The notes beneath the pieces are model-generated. The model saw only the letters and a program-made list of their open reading frames with translations, searched no databases and had not been told where the DNA came from. Shown piece after piece: positions 1-12,868 of a stretch of 64,000 nt of DNA; position 1 is the stretch's first letter, and each line of letters opens with the position of its first letter. Source of the stretch: Nymphaea colorata. Taxonomy: Eukaryota > Streptophyta > Magnoliopsida > Nymphaeales > Nymphaeaceae. The stretch is taken from positions 23,143,703 through 23,207,702 of the forward strand of contig NC_045146.1 in the NCBI RefSeq assembly GCF_008831285.2, in the 5' to 3' direction. Position numbers and translations under genes: made by a program.

Positions 1-3000
1 CTTTGAATCAAATTATATGTTAGATAATATGATGAAGGCGACAAAGTGGGAATCCTACAGGCATATTTGCTAGAAAGATATATTGGCTTAAGTTATCCAA
101 ACAGGAGGCAACTCTGACAAACATAAAGCAGTGATTAGACTTTCGTGGAGGACAAAAGAATGGTAGGTTGAAGGTTTTACGCACCGTAAAAGGTGAATCA
201 TGAAAGGATGATTAAGACTGAAAGGTCGACTGCCAATCTGCGGCTGCTTCGTTGCTTATTCTTTTGGAAAGGAGAAAAGAACAAAAGAGTTTCCATCAGT
301 AAATAAAATCTGTTTCTTCCGCTCATGCTGATCATAAAAAACCATCGTAAAAGCACTTTCTCGATGCAACCTACTGATATCAAAACTACTAGTTTTGAGA
401 GTGACATTTTATGGGCACACCTCTCCAAAGTTGTTCACATGGCCAAGTTCATCCATTAATGCTTACCTTTTTGTTGAATAGAATCGACCATATGGAAATG
501 AGTTACATGGCGTCCGTGCCTGCGATAGCGGCAAGCTTGTTTGAGTCAGAAAAAAATTAATTAAAAATAAAGTATCGAAAGAAACATGTGATTGCCTATT
601 TAATAGGATGAATATATATCTAGATAAATTCGCTTCTGCTTTTATAATGAAGTTGCTACACATCCAAAACTCTTGACATTCCTTCATGCTGTGTTCAAAG
701 AATGATGTTGGCTGTTGCCAGTTGCCCATGAATTTCCAAGTCAAAAAAAAAAAAAAAAACCACCAATTTCACAACGCCATTGTTCTGCTCCAAAAAGAAA
801 CGTAGCTATAAAAGAGAAACTTGTTTTGGAACCATTCTCTACCTGTCTTTTCAAAATCTTTATGATATCTATACATATATTGGATGTGTAATTTCTCTTA
901 ACAAACTTTATATATATATATATTCTAAAAAAGAATATTATTGTCATTTTACTTGATACCGATCATATACCAATCTCGACAACATTGCTTTACAATCTAT
1001 ACAGTTACCACCTAATTGGAAACTTTTTGAATGGTAGCAACCCCTACCTTCTTCCTCCTCCGCGCCCATGGTCGCCATTATTAATTTTGTAAGATACAGT
1101 AGACGATCATGATTGATGAGAAGAATAATCTACTATTGATGGTATCGGCTGTTACTTCCCACCTACTTATTAGTTTTCTTTTCGTAGAAGGTAAATCTTG
1201 CCTGAAACATGCGTTTCTTATGTTGGTGGATCGTTGTTGCTTTATTAAATTTTTTTGGTAACAGTTAAGGAAATTCTTTTAATGGATTTCTTCAAAAAAA
1301 AAAAAAAAAAAAAAAGATTAGAAGAGAGTCCCACTTCCACCTACCCTGTTAATTTTACGAGGATATTTAACTTGACTTGGCCCCAAGCCCCACATAAACA
1401 TAAAGGATGGATCTGTCAATTTTGAGCTAGTCAAGTACTATTATTGATCGATCTAGTTATCTTGTCGAGAACTATTTCATATGTTTAAAGTCTCTTTTTT
1501 AAGTTAGTAGTTTTGTTAGGAACTCGGCTCTCTTAACATTCTCTTTAACACACTAAGAGAATCAAATCAAAGAACAGAAAGAAAAAAAAAAAGACACTAA
1601 AGATTCTACATGATTCGAAAAAAACAATGTTCTCTTACATGTACGACCGCCACAAAAAGCAGTTTTCACTATAATGAAAAGTTACAAAATACAAGCAAAA
1701 ACCGCACTCTCATGAATAAAAATGAGGTTAAGACAAAAGCTCACAAAAAAAGAAAAAAGAAAAAAACATAAATGCCCTTACAAAAATATTTGTGAAAATT
1801 AAAGAAGACTATCAACATATGTCAAGCTCTACACTCCAACATTCTTCGTCATTCTTCAGAATTATAGGGAGATAAGTCGGACTTGGTGGATTGTCGCGTT
1901 CATGTTGCAAACACGAAGTGATATTGATTATGGTCAAATCAAGTCAGGCGCACTCACATGCACACGGGCAACGAAGTGGACCCTGTTTGCGCATGTTCCC
2001 CCAAACAACCAACTCGACACCTCTCTCACACGCTTCTCTTCTCCTTTCCTTTCTTTTCTCTTTTCGTTTCGTTTCATGTCCCGGGACAGACTGTAGATTG
2101 ATATGAAGCAGGTGGACGAGAAAGGGAGGGGAAAAAGCTTCCTCCCTCCCTATCGGGGCCAGGTTCGTGAGACATGGACAGCTGTCAGTGGTGATCGGGA
2201 CACAGTGACACAATAAAGAGAGAGAGTATCACCACCATGGCCTTCACGATCATCATCATCGCATTCACATGCATGGGAAGAGTCGCCACCAACCAAAACG
2301 GCCGGTAACGGTCACCGACAAACGCCGTCAGTACACCGTCGACGTTTTCGGATGAAACATGATCTAAATTTTAATGAAAGTTAAAAAATAAAAGAAAAAG
2401 GGGAGGTAGAAAAGTCGACGCCCGTCGATGCGAGGAGAGAATGGTAAAAAGGGAAAGGGGGGTGGGGGGACCATCTGACGGCGGGGGCATCTCTCCTCCA
2501 CAAACGACAAAGCTCCAGCTGTCCTTACATCTTACCCGGTTGCCTTGCGCGACACGTCATCACCCATGTCCATGTCACGCCTACGTACATCCTCTCACCT
2601 ATGCAGTCTAATTTTCCTTTTTCTTATTTTTTATTTTTAACTATGGATGGATCATGTGGCATGGTAGGGAATGATTTTTGATGGTATCGGCGACCATGCA
2701 GAAAGAAGGCACCTCGGGATGAGAGGAGGGCGACCGAGGCCGGTTTTACCGTGAGGGTGTTGGGTTGTCTTAAGATCAAAATTCTTAACTTGCAATCGCT
2801 AAAACTGATCAAATCAAGTCCACTACTAATAAGAGAAGGGGATGTGGTGTGGGTGCTTGTGCCATGCCCATACTACGCTGTCTGATCATTCTTTTAGAAA
2901 CCTTTTGATTTGGACCCTTTGTGGGGATAATCTTGTAAACTCCGGCATTCTCAGAAAAAGCATAAAAGCGCACCCGACCCACCGGAACATTATTCTCCGA

Positions 3001-3100
3001 ATCTCCAACCGGCTCTTTGGTTTGCTTAACCATGGTTAAATCGGACATAGAGGGAGAGAGAGGGGAGTAATCAGTAATGATGAGGATCAATGCATCCGGT
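1..3100. other. AT-rich intergenic DNA upstream of KNAT7-like gene
   Basis: I see no supportable gene. Open frames here are short, start in homopolymer runs and show no family motif. The stretch has poly-A/T tracts (about 745-760 and 1294-1315). A more GC-rich segment at about 1,950-2,560 carries C/T-rich and G-rich runs and may belong to the distal promoter of the downstream KNOX gene. Confidence 0.6.
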
Positions 3101-3159
3101 ATTTCCCTCCAATCACAACTCCTGTCTCTTCCCTGCTGCTGCTGACCTTTCTCTCCTTC

Positions 3160-3674
3160 CTCTGCGATAAAAGAAATATATATATATATATATGTTTTTT
3201 TAAAAGGAAAGACAGACCTCCCTCTATTTCTTTCTGTTGTTTTGTGCTTCAGTCAGCTGTTTCTTTGTTGAACCCAACAAATAACATCAAAATCCCGGCT
3301 TCCAGGCAACAGGTCAGAGAAAAGGGAGCCAGAGATACCACCACGCCATCCCTCCAGATTTAATTCTTCAAATCTTCCTCCGCTTTCTTTTTCTTTTTGT
3401 TTTTTATTGTACATATATATTTCCTTGTACGTACACACAGAGCAGAGGCTGGCGCTCTGTTACTCCTTCTCTGCCAAACCATACAAAAGCAAGCCTCTCT
3501 TTCCCTCTCCCTCTCTTCCCTGATCCCCATCCCCATGAAATGAAAGGAGCACACCATTAACGAGAAAACCGCATCTTTTGTAAGCATTTTCCACTCCCCA
3601 AAAAAACCACACCAAAAGAAATTTTCTATTAAATCCTTCCTTTTGTTGTGGTCCTCACTCATACTTTTTTTCCA

Positions 3675-3716
<42 letters not shown>

Positions 3717-3840
3717 ACCCCTCTTTTTCTCATAACTCCCTTGGCGTGGGACTCAATACCATCATCCTTCTGGAGCCATCGTAAAGGCTCTCTCCAGTTC
3801 AGAAGAGGGTGTATCTAGAGAGAGAGAGAGAGGCGTGAAA
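3160..3840 (+). promoter_or_regulatory. Putative core promoter and TC-rich 5' leader of KNAT7-like gene
   Basis: A TA-rich block at 3174-3193 lies about 650 bases before the start codon and could act as a TATA region. A pyrimidine-rich leader follows, with a perfect (TC)17 tract at 3681-3714 and a short GA tract (about 3818-3832) just before the ATG. TC-rich leaders are common in plant transcription-factor genes. The transcription start is inferred, not seen. Confidence 0.4.
3681..3714. repeat. (TC)17 microsatellite in KNAT7-like leader
   Basis: Perfect dinucleotide tract of 17 TC units. It lies in the inferred 5' leader, about 126 bases before the start codon. GAGA-type tracts of this kind can bind plant BBR/BPC proteins; that role is inferred here. 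Confidence 0.9.
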
Positions 3841-6800
3841 ATGCAACAGGAGCAAGCTCTTGGGATGGCGTTGATGAGTGGAAGGTATGGGGGAGAGGAG
3901 ATGCCGCAGGAGCAGCACCAACAGCAGCTGCTCAAGGCGGAGATTGTAGGGAACCCCCTCTACGAGCAGCTGCTCGAAGCACATGTCGCCTGCCTCAGAG
4001 TCGCCACACCCATCGACCAACTCCCCCTCATCGACTCTCAGCTCTCCAACTCCCACCATCTCTTCCACAACTACGCTTCCATCCGCTCCAACAGTCAATT
4101 CCTCTCCCCACAAGACAAACAAGAGCTTGATCATTTCTTGGTACATGTTTACCTCCAACGCACCCCAAAATGAAATAAACATCATTTCTCTCACTGAAGC
4201 ACTCTCTTTAATTTTTCTTTTGCTTCTTTAGTTCCCGAATTTTTGAGATCCTTCTCTTTTTCGGTGTCATCATATAGGCTCAGTACTTCTTGGTGTTATA
4301 CTCTTTCAAAGAGCAGCTCCAACAACACGTACGAATCCACGCTGTTGCGGCCGTCCAAGCATGTAGAGAGATTGAGCAATCCCTTCAAGCACTCACAGGT
4401 ACAAAAAAGAAAAACGTTTGTTGCTTTGATAGCTCTACAGAGATGAGATCAGCATGGCAGTAAAGCTGTTTTCTCTTCCCTTTACCTTTGGACTTCAGTA
4501 TCTTTTGTTCCCTGTCATATTTTTTGTTCAGATTTTTTTTTTAAAAAAAAATGGAAACAGAACTCCTATAATCTACAACGGAAGAAAGCCAAAAGGATCA
4601 TAGGTGGTATCATAGTCGCGCACGGGCAGAACCTTACAGCAACATCCATTTTTTGCTTCTACTCCAAACCTCCTGCTAGAAGAAAAAGGTGGGTGGGATT
4701 GGGCCCTTCACCATTTTTTTTAAGTACTTAGAATTGTTAGGTATGAGGACTACAGGAAAATTGATTACTCTAACCCCACCAGATTTTCTTGATTTCTTGG
4801 ATGACATTCTCGTGTGTCAGATATGGAAGGGTGCAATCCAAAGACGCCCACCATGATTTCTATTTGTTATTCTTTTGTGATATGGTCGATAATAGCAGTA
4901 CTTTTATTGTGTTTGGTAAATCTGCTCCTGCTTTCTATCTACGCATCGCACTGTATGTGCGAGTAACTACCACCAGAACTCCCTCCTAACTAGAGGAATT
5001 AAATGCTCGAGTTTGATACCTGAGTTGGGTCCATAATTTGGACAAAAGGGGAGAAATAACTAAAAAGAAAGAAGAAGAAGAAGTAGGGTGGTGCACAAGA
5101 GCAGTAGTTTTGGACTCTTGAATCTTGACTTTGTTTTACCTTCAGGATACAGTCGCAAAGAGGTTTATGCATTTTTTTCTTTTCTTATCCTTCTCTTTCC
5201 CATTGAGAAGCTACAGAAAACACAAAAGAGCAAATTGCCCAAGTTACTATAGAGGAGCAGCGGCACAAAAACTTTACTTTGTCATAGTGATGGAGAAACG
5301 TGCTACGGCATTATGGAAGTGTGTCAAAAACCTTTGGCACCTTCGACTATGAGACTCCTCGATTGGTTCGTTGGAAGTGAAACCCTAGCGTGGTACCATT
5401 ATGAGAACGTACTTCTTAATAATTATTGATGTCTACAACGTATGAGGTACATAACACAGTTAGGTATACAGATACATAGATACATGCATATCTGTAACAG
5501 AAGAGAGAGAGAGAGAGAGAGAGAGAGCACATGGGATATCAGTCGTAGAAGCGGTAGCCATGGATGCTCTATTTTGTGCATTATACAAGCTTGCTAGAGA
5601 GACGGAAGAGGATCAATACCAAACCCGTGTTTTGGTATGTTCTGCATATTCATGTGCGTTCGTACAGTCTGAAACAACAAAGTAGAAAGCCAGAAAAGGG
5701 GTTTCATACCTTTGGGTAAAGCATTAAACTCCAAGTAAAGATTTGTTTTTACCCCACTACTTTAGTCCTGCTGCATGTCCCCTTTCTGTGAGAAGACAAA
5801 GATTGGAAAACACATTTGGAACTTACTGTTTCCCTATGTATGAAAAATATATTGGATTCTTATGTTTGATCGAATTACGAGATATATATACCAACTTCAT
5901 GCAAGTGAAGACCATCGACCGCACAAGGCCTACAAGAAAGGGGGGGAAAATTCTCAAGTGTAATGGATAAGGTACTGAAGTAGTTAGCCAGTGAAGAAGA
6001 AACCCAGCGGAGTAACATGAGGATCATTAGCAATTCAATAAATCTTGCAAGCTAAGGATTCAGATTTTGTTGGCAGAATACCTCTAGATCTCTAAGGAGC
6101 TAGGGAACCTATACTGCTTGTTCTTAACGTTTTAGTTGTTTAGTTTCTGTCAATATCTGCAAGATGTCAGTTTCCTTTGCCAAGGAGAAAAAGCTTCAGA
6201 TACTTTTTAACGTACGTTGAGGGATACATATTCATTTCCTTCTGATAGCTAACATCGTCGTTTAGCTTCGAGTACTTTTTGACCTCTTTTGATGACCATA
6301 AAATATTCTTTGGACACTATCCTGTGATATGCTAGAGTTGCGATCAACTAGACAGTGGACGGCTATGTTACCTAGGCAATAATTCATGTGTTAAATGAGG
6401 GAAAAGATCGGCTGATATATAAATATATAAATATATATATATATATAGATAGATAGATAGATATAAGAAAAGAGAGAGAGAGAGAGAGGGCATGCCCAAA
6501 AAAATTGAAAAAAATAACCAAAATAAAAGTATGTGCAATTTGTGAAAATAACCCTTGAATGAAAACTAGTAAAGTGAAAGAGGTTAATTGGCGCTGAAGG
6601 TTGTTACTGTTCACTTTATAGTCAATACTCGAGAACGAACGTTTCGTTATTGTGGGGATTGTGCACACTACGTCTGGTTTTCACGCACTTGACACACCTT
6701 GTCATGATTTTGGCATTCCAATTTGAACTTTTTTGTTTGGAAACAAACATATGCAAGGAATACCAGCAAGTAACATTGTCAAGCCAACAGAAGCCCTGCC

Positions 6801-9800
6801 ATCTATCTGCCTAGAAGGTCTCACAGTTGAAGGTCAAGAATCAAAGAACTTATAAAGGTCCTATCTCTACGTTGTCATGTCAAGAAAGGTGCCAATATCG
6901 AGCAGAACCAGTAAGAACATACGAGTTCAGAAGCAATCATTTAGCTAGACAGTGGTAGGTGCGTGACATTTTGATTAACTCTATAAAGGAACATGTACTA
7001 AATGCAAAGAAACATAATCATGAAAATCAGTAGCTTTCTGTAGCATCCATATGTACTCGGCTATGCAGTAACAGTGGAGTGAGATAGGTGGAATATATGC
7101 CATGCCACTCAGAAGACAAGGTACATATAAAATACTTCTGTAGATAGTCTTTTTAGGACAGCTTGCCTCCATAATAGTTACGAATAAAAATGCTTGTGTG
7201 GATCTAGAATCTTACCGCATGGAATATGGCACTGATCTAAGAGGGAGTGAGAATTTGCCCGGGAATTCAGTTCCTGCTTTTTGAAGTACTGCTTTTGTTA
7301 CATATAAGAATGAAAAGGAATTTGAGCACCTAGAATATGCACATGTGAAGTATGATCTCTGGACTTACTGCTGTCTTCCTATAATCGGACCCTAAATCAT
7401 ACTTCCGTAATAGAACATATGGTTTTTTTTTTTAAAAAATTGCGGCTTTCCAATTCTTGATATAGTTGGGATCTCCTTGCTATAGGTTCGATTCCAATTA
7501 TATTAGTAACCCTAGTTAGTTAGACTAATGAACCATCAGTGTGGTCTGAGACTCTGACATGACTCGAACTGATTTGTAAGTTTATCTTTCCAAATGGGTG
7601 AGAGTTCACTGTATGAAGGAATCCATCTCTCAATTCCTTGCCTTGTGTAGTAGTGAAATCCCATTCTCCCCATCAAAACGGATAACCGGGAATTGATATC
7701 AAGAAAGCCTCATGACTTCAAATAACCCCATCCCACCAGTACTTGGTCGACCTTCTATCCGCAGATTTGTCCAGATCTTGAACTTGTTGGTTTCATTCTC
7801 ACAGGCAAGTGGCCAATTATATTTGTGAAAAGAATATACTCATAGCGAACACTGTAGATGAAAATACCACTGATCCTAGGGTTTGGAAGTTGACTCCAAG
7901 AGTTGAAGAAGAAACTCAACGATGCCAACATTAATAACCTCTGAATATTTACATAGTTGTTTTTATGATTCTAGATGTTGGTTGCTAACTTGTTGCTTAA
8001 ACATGACATCTTATAGGAACTCCACTTCCCATCTACTGCACTTTGCATAGTTAATGTTTTAGTGTGTGAAAGTTTTAATGTTGCCATGGTTGTGATGGTA
8101 CCATTTCTTTGCACATGCTAGAGCTCTCCCGACGTGTCAGCTAGTGAAGGTTTTTAGATTCTCTAGGGAAATGTATTCACTTTTTATTGATTCATGTGAA
8201 CGTGTGAGTTGTCACATCTCGAGATTAGATCTTGGACGAGGGTTCCATAACCTAAACTTAGTGGATTGTGACTGCTATGACGAAAAATGCATGGGTTTGT
8301 GTACCCTTGAACATTGACTATGCATATTCTAGTATTATGATTGATAGAACTCGACTCATGTTTCAAAAGTCCTTACAACGATCATTAATGATCAAGGAGA
8401 ATTGATGACGGGTGTAATTGCTCTTCAGATGTCAATTTTTCGGTAGGGAATGCCTCTGAAGTTTCCCTTTTGCTACTGTCACTTTAATGGGTCACAGTGA
8501 AACATGATCGAGAAATGAAGTGACTTGGAAAGTGGAAGTGGAAAAGGATGTGTAGTCTGGATTATGTAGGAAATGAAAGGGAAGCGATATGGAAGACGTT
8601 GTAGTTCTTTTACCTTTTAGTTCTTTATTTCGTAAATTCAAATATAGACAAATTTCGATAATTTTGTAAATTACATTAGTATCAAGAAGAAAATAATTTT
8701 AAAGAAAAATTATAAGCATAAAGGATATAAAGTTCGCCATAAATTATATTTATAAATTATAAACGAAAAGATTAATCAAGCCCAAGAAAGAGTTAAAGAG
8801 TCGAATATGAAGCGTGTTTTCCATGCTCAGGAAGCGGCTGTTGTCATATCTTCATGAGCGATTTCCTTCCATTTGGGAAACTCATTACCTGAGGAAATGG
8901 ATTTTTCCTGACACGGCTGGGGCAACGCTTCCGAAGCTGCAGGTTTCAGGCGAGGCATGCATCCGCACCACTAACAGCGTTTCTGATAACTACGTTAATA
9001 TGGGACTTCCGTGATTGGACGAGTCGCAGTCGAAGTTGAACAACTCTTTCTTGGTACAAATTGTGATCTGCTAGAGCCACTGCAATTCCTCAGCTATGGA
9101 GTCGTGTGGCGGGTTAATATCGTGAGATTCTATGGAGGCCTTAACTATATCTTTGGAGCCCAAAGAAGACTCTTGGACGATTACTTTCTAATTTGTTTGA
9201 GGAAGCTGCTAGCTGACATATAGTCTATGAGCTTGACACCGATAACAGTAGCTCCAAAAGTGGTGACAAGAAGTAGGCTGATATTTTGCCAAAAGAGACC
9301 TTCACGTGGTGGGGGGACGGGTTTTAGTTGAATCTGATCCTACAAAGAGTTAAGTGAATGAAGGCACGCTGGTCTTGGAACGCAGGACTGGATTTTGCAT
9401 GGAGGTGACTTTGCTTACGTGCACTCCCCTAGGGAGTCTTCTTCTTTTTACTTTTCCCCTGGGGAAGAAATGCGAGTATACATACAAAGACTATCCATGT
9501 ACCATGTTTTATAGTGATATCGATGGAGCTCAAACGGATAAAACCTTCTTTGGTTGAAGAGCATCTAACTTGTTCCTCACCTGGTGAAAGTTCTCTATCT
9601 TCGTCAGAGAGAGAGAGAGAGAGAGTGGTGCAATAAATATGGCTCATACTTTCCATTGAATGGCACATGGTGGATCATAATGCTGAAACGAGGAATTTGG
9701 TGCGTGGTCCATCTGTGCCGTTTTCCCCAACCTCGCTTATGTCCGACGTTCCTAACTCAGAGCACTTGAATGCAGCCCAGGAAATATATTGGACTGGTGT

Positions 9801-12800
9801 CTGCCTGAGTGGTCCTCAGCTGCACAGCTTTTCTATGCATCTATGAAGGCAAGATATTGGTAAAAAAATTAACCAGCCTCGTGGTACACTGCGTGCAGTT
9901 TCCAAGCAGCACCATCTTATCTCACCTTTAAATTGCAATCTAATGCTTAGATAGATAGATAGATAGATGGATAGATATAGGGAGAGAAAGATAAGAGATT
10001 CTGCTGACAATAAGACAACCAGAATTTGTCTTGTGACATAAAAACAGCCTGTTTGGTCCCCCAGGATACCAGAAACTCTCTCTCTCTCTCTCTGATTCTC
10101 TCTCTCTTACTCTCATACGCACACTCTCTCTTTCTGTGTATGTGAAATTATGGCAGAGCTGGAAAAATTGACTGCCATGGGACCATCGAGGAAGCAGATG
10201 GGGGAGACTGGTTGAGGTTGCAGGTTCTGAATTTAGTGCCCAAGGACCTTCATTTGGTGTGGCTGTGAATTCAACCCACTGTATTAGAAGGGAAGGGCAT
10301 GCATACCCATCATTACTACGAATGTGGCTTCTGCTGCTATTAAGCACCACGACTAAGAGCATTTAGCAGCTGCTACTGTACAAACCCTGGTCACCAACAT
10401 GGAGGATTTCTTTCGAAGGTAGACCATGTTTAAGGAGCATCTAGTGGAAGCCAGTTGGAATAAAATGAAGCTTAGATCAAACCCATTTTAGTTGATAATA
10501 TTGGAACCTGTGCCATAATAAAGGCAGTTTCTACATGTTAAAGTCAATGTTGAGGACTAAAAATTGTCACTTTATGTTTAATTAGCTACACGATCGAAAT
10601 GATGTTAAAAAAACAAAAAACAATGGGAATGTATGTTCACTCAAATTCGTGATTCTGGCTGGCAAAATTCCTGTCTAATTGCTTCCGATAAAAGAAGTGG
10701 TGGAACTACATTTTGAAGGATAACGTTGCTATTTTTTATTCTTAAACATATGAATTATGCAGTAGCTCTAGATAGTGATGAAAATTTTTCGTTGGACACT
10801 TGCTTAATTTCATGGTATTGTCTAATTTCCATCTATTTCCAAGCATTTGGAAATTTTAAGAAACTCAGGACATGGAAAATTTTCAAATACTACCAAGAAT
10901 TATGGGGCACGTGTATGCAGCGATCCGCTGTGATTGAGCAGTCCTTGCTTTCTGACAGGACCATTAAAAAATATGTACAAATTGACTTTAAGATACAAAA
11001 AACTAGTGCTGCGTAAATTGGTGTAAGAATCCAATGGGCGAAGCTGCTGAATAATTTAAGAATCAGCCCATTGGATTCAGCTAAATTCTTTGCGAGTAGG
11101 CAACAAATATTGAAATTTGTTTTAAAAAAACTAAATGCATATATCAATTAAAATGGAAAATCTTAAAATGTTGCAAAATAGTTAAATAATATTCGGCACA
11201 CTTCAATTGGCCTGACTTGATTCCAATCAGCCAATTCAGGCCACCGATTCTGACAAAACTGCAACAAACTATATAAATAGAAAGAACTATAATTAGTTCA
11301 AAATTTGTTCACTGCTACCCCTTATTGGTGATTAAGACAAACTGTAATTGAGACAAACGTCCATAGAGCCAACTGCACAGTCTCTTATCTATTCCACAAA
11401 TAATCCTTCTATCAGCAGTATAACCGTTGCATTTTTCTTGTTTATCACACACGTCCTCAACCTTTGCTTGAGAACTATATGAAATAAAAAAGAAAACCTA
11501 TGACATTGCTGAGGTACTTACGAAAGAATAACGTTACCTGAAGCCCGAAAACAAGCCACCTAATCTCTCAATTTATACCTATATTTTCTCTAAATCTTTA
11601 GAAAACAAGTCAGGTTATCTTATAAATGTTGGATGATACAGACAAGTGTTTTAAATAAACAAGATAATTTACATCTCACCACCAACACCCCCCCCCCCAC
11701 CCCCAAACCCTCTTGAGCACCTTTCATATATTATGCTCTTGGTGTATGAATACTTAATTTTTTCTCTAGTACTTCGCTTACTCACAAGTGATAAGCTAGA
11801 TCAGCACGTATTTGTTTTTTAATGTTTAGATTGTGGTAAAATCTACTTCTCTTCTTGGTGTTTCATGTTCACCGTGACAGTAAAACATTGAGAAATATGT
11901 TCCGGGGTGCACAAATTTAATGGCGTACTGTGAGGGGATATAAAAAATGCATCTCTACCAAAAACAGCTGCCTGCCTGCCTGCCTCCTCTTACCTGTTAC
12001 TGGCTTCTGTGTCTTGCAAAGATCTTAATGTCGATAAGAATATGTGTTTACTGAACTTCCACTTAAAGCCATTGCACCATTTCCTGCAGGAGTTACACTC
12101 GGGGAAGGGACTGGAGCAACAATGTCAGATGATGAAGACGACATGCAGCTAGACTATGCTCTCGATGCTGGTGCAGATGGACAAGACCTGATGGGATTTG
12201 GTCCACTTCTTCCAACAGAATCCGAAAGGACCTTGATGGAGAGAGTTAGACAAGAGTTGAAAGTAGAACTGAAAGAGGTAATGCTCGTTACTTGTTAGTA
12301 TTTTTGTGGCCTTTTAGACACATTAGCTATATCTTTCTTTGTTGCATTCTATTGCTAGCTGTTCACAAGCATAAACTTTCGGTTTCTTCAGGGCTTTAAA
12401 TCAAGAATTGAAGATATTAGAGAAGAGATAATGAGGAAGAGAAGAGCAGGAAAATTGCCTGGCGATACAACATCAGTGCTGAAGCAGTGGTGGCAGCAGC
12501 ACTCCAAATGGCCTTATCCAACCGTGAGTTGACGCCTTTTAAGTCCATAACAATCATGCTGATTACTAGAGTGTGTGTATGTGTGTGTGTGTGTGTGTAT
12601 ATGCATATATATATATAGTATTTTTTTACTGTTTTCTACAAGATTATGACACTTTTTCATGGCATGTTTTTATGTCAAAAATACATGTCTTTGGTTAAAT
12701 TATGCATGAAGAGGTTACTGATTGCAGGAGGATGACAAGGCGAAGCTAGTAGAAGAAACTGGGCTGCAGTTGAAGCAGATTAACAACTGGTTTATCAACC

Positions 12801-12868
12801 AGAGGAAGCGTAACTGGCACAGCAACTCGCAATCTATGTCATCGTTGAAATCCAAGCGTAAGAGGTAG
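3841..12868 (+). CDS. KNAT7: Class II KNOX homeodomain transcription factor, KNAT7 type
   Basis: Five coding exons join in phase: 3841-4140, 4278-4398, 12090-12277, 12392-12523 and 12728-12868 (TAG), giving 293 aa. The introns have GT-AG ends. Domains in order are KNOX1 (about residues 32-75, containing [19 protein letters not shown]), KNOX2 (about 92-140, with [15 protein letters not shown]), the linker [17 protein letters not shown] (about 195-216, [14 protein letters not shown]) and a TALE homeodomain (about 217-279, with the PYP loop in KWPYPTEDD and recognition helix [14 protein letters not shown]). The short N-terminus, the linker and the LKSKRKR end match KNAT7 rather than KNAT3/4/5. 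Family members are nuclear regulators, and KNAT7 controls secondary wall deposition with BELL and OFP partners. The ATG at 3841 is the first in-frame ATG after the leader. The odd feature is the 7.69 kb second intron between KNOX2 and the linker. Confidence 0.95.
5502..5527. repeat. (AG)13 microsatellite in KNAT7-like intron 2
   Basis: Perfect AG dinucleotide run inside the giant intron. Similar tracts recur at 6471-6488, 9606-9625 and, as TC, at 10076-10107. Confidence 0.9.
8814..9223 (+). other. Unrecognised open-frame block inside KNAT7-like intron 2
   Basis: Two consecutive open stretches (8814-9014, then 9011-9223) sit in a block that is visibly less AT-rich than the DNA just upstream. 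The translations do not resemble any family I know, and I see no clear splice signals, so I do not call a gene. It may be a captured exon fragment or a relic of an inserted element. Confidence 0.2.
9944..9976. repeat. GATA-type tetranucleotide microsatellite
   Basis: Repeated AGAT units with one AGATGG interruption, inside KNAT7-like intron 2. Confidence 0.85.
11027..11078. repeat. Perfect 13-bp inverted repeat (hairpin) in KNAT7-like intron 2
   Basis: GAATCCAATGGGC (11027-11039) is followed after 26 bases by its exact reverse complement (11066-11078). It could form a stem-loop in the pre-mRNA. Pairing outside the perfect arms is weak, so it is not a good microRNA precursor as it stands. Confidence 0.75.
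11222..11280 (+). promoter_or_regulatory. Promoter-like CCAAT + TATA block upstream of KNAT7-like exon 3
   Basis: A CCAAT motif at about 11223-11227 and a second CCAAT-like motif near 11230 precede a canonical TATAAATAG at 11272-11280. The spacing is typical of plant core promoters. The block lies about 810 bases before exon 3 and points the same way as the gene. In exon 3 an in-frame ATG at 12122 begins MSDDEDD. Promoter function is inferred only. Confidence 0.3.

Larger units (their letters stand above)
4399..12089 (+). other. 7.69-kb second intron of the KNAT7-like gene
   Basis: The intron is bounded by GT at 4399-4400 and AG at 12088-12089. It holds many GA/TC tracts (5502-5527, 6471-6488, 9606-9625, 10076-10107), TA and GATA microsatellites (about 6415-6465, 9948-9976), a 13-bp perfect hairpin (11027-11078), a promoter-like CCAAT/TATA block (11222-11280) and a poly-C run near 11690. 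A less AT-rich block at about 8,800-9,560 has consecutive open frames, but I recognise no product. I see no complete transposon that would explain the length. Confidence 0.85.

Noticed and set aside
6888-6905. GGTGCCAATATCG, resembling part of the miR171/target sequence
   Set aside because: Only about 11 bases agree, with no pairing arm for a precursor and no GRAS-type coding context.
7485-7500. AGGTTCGATTCC, a B-box-like word in KNAT7-like intron 2
   Set aside because: No matching A-box or tRNA fold around it.
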